Assembly: GCF_021647475.1 (NCBI RefSeq)
Contig: NZ_JAKIUR010000026.1
Coordinates: 1-41,563 of the forward strand
Direction: 5' to 3'
Source: Lutibacter sp.
Lineage (GTDB): Bacteria; Bacteroidota; Bacteroidia; Flavobacteriales; Flavobacteriaceae
Length of the DNA stretch: 41,563 nt
A program made the position numbers and the translations under genes. A model generated the notes under the pieces. The model had not been told where the DNA came from. It saw nothing but the letters and a program-made list of their open reading frames with translations, and did not search any database. Positions 41,394 through 41,563 of the stretch are shown here, piece by piece (positions within the stretch are counted from its first letter, which is position 1; every line of letters begins with the position of its first letter).

Positions 41394-41563
41394 TTACAAT
41401 CGAACTGGTATATTATTGTTTTTTAATTCTTTCTTTAAATCTATTATTTCTATTTCTTTAAAATGAAAAACACTAGCAGCCAAAGCTGCATCTGCTTTTC
41501 CTTTTATAAACACATCTGTAAAATGTTGTATATTTCCTGCTCCACCTGACGCAATTATGGGAA
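41394..41563 (-). CDS. hisF: Imidazole glycerol phosphate synthase cyclase subunit, 3' end (partial)
   Basis: The last 56 or so codons of hisF run off the right edge of the window. The translation PIIASGGAGNIQHFTDVF, then GKADAALAASVFHFKE, is the C-terminal phosphate-binding barrel segment of HisF. The stop codon is the complement of 41394-41396. It lies upstream of hisIE in the same direction, consistent with a his operon. Confidence 0.9.
   Translation of the reverse strand, partial: PIIASGGAGNIQHFTDVFIKGKADAALAASVFHFKEIEIIDLKKELKNNNIPVRL

Noticed and set aside
1..41563. CRISPR arrays, tRNA or rRNA genes, complete insertion sequences
   Set aside because: No regularly spaced direct repeats, no cloverleaf with TTCRA loop, and no transposase-like protein was seen on either strand.

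Overview
The window is AT-rich DNA from a member of the Bacteroidota, most probably a marine-type Flavobacteriaceae. The evidence is the TAnnTTTG -7 promoter boxes (one with a perfect TTTG-N19-TATATTTG arrangement before rplU), few Shine-Dalgarno sites, paired M16 peptidases, an L21 protein with a lysine-rich tail, and short palindromic repeats scattered between and inside genes. No tRNA, rRNA, CRISPR array or complete insertion sequence was seen.

Layout. 1-3661: end of an unknown gene, a truncated miniature repeat, then two M16 peptidases on the minus strand (one with an intact zinc site, one without). 3989-6740: rplU-rpmA with a strong terminator, then waaA overlapping a Crp/Fnr-type regulator. 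6789-8471: two half-size YeeE/YedE sulfur-transport proteins followed by a second regulator similar to the first. 8789-10512: two more Crp/Fnr-type regulators that resemble each other. 10525-19053: molybdenum-cofactor genes (moaA, moeA, moaC, a MobA protein with an extra N-terminal domain, a MoeB-rhodanese protein, moaE, moaD) with a DUF1835 protein, a membrane MutS-like ATPase and a DUF3817 protein among them. 19209-23942: a likely client of that cofactor, a two-gene oxidoreductase made of a four-cluster ferredoxin fused to an NrfD membrane anchor plus a molybdopterin catalytic subunit without an export signal. A perfect Crp-like palindrome lies where the missing -33 box of this operon would be.

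24190-26393: two tandem phosphofructokinases; the second looks active and the first has lost the catalytic Asp and the nucleotide motif. Then queG. 27404-36368 is an eight-gene minus-strand operon: a binding-protein-dependent ABC sugar importer, two GH130 proteins, an alpha/alpha-barrel-like lipoprotein, the ATPase and a LacI regulator. Divergent from it is a GT4 glycosyltransferase fused to the same kind of alpha/alpha domain. Next come a 182-bp MITE with target-site duplication and a third GH130 gene. The window ends with hisIE and the 3' end of hisF.

Two themes stand out. One is a redox module in which Moco synthesis, sulfur-type transporters, a cytoplasmic-facing Soe/Psr-like molybdoenzyme and four Crp/Fnr regulators are packed together. 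The other is a beta-mannoside module that uses an ABC importer instead of the SusC/SusD system usual in this phylum and that contains both a glycosyltransferase and GH130 enzymes, so synthesis as well as breakdown of a mannoside is possible. All functional statements come from reading the sequence; no database search was possible.
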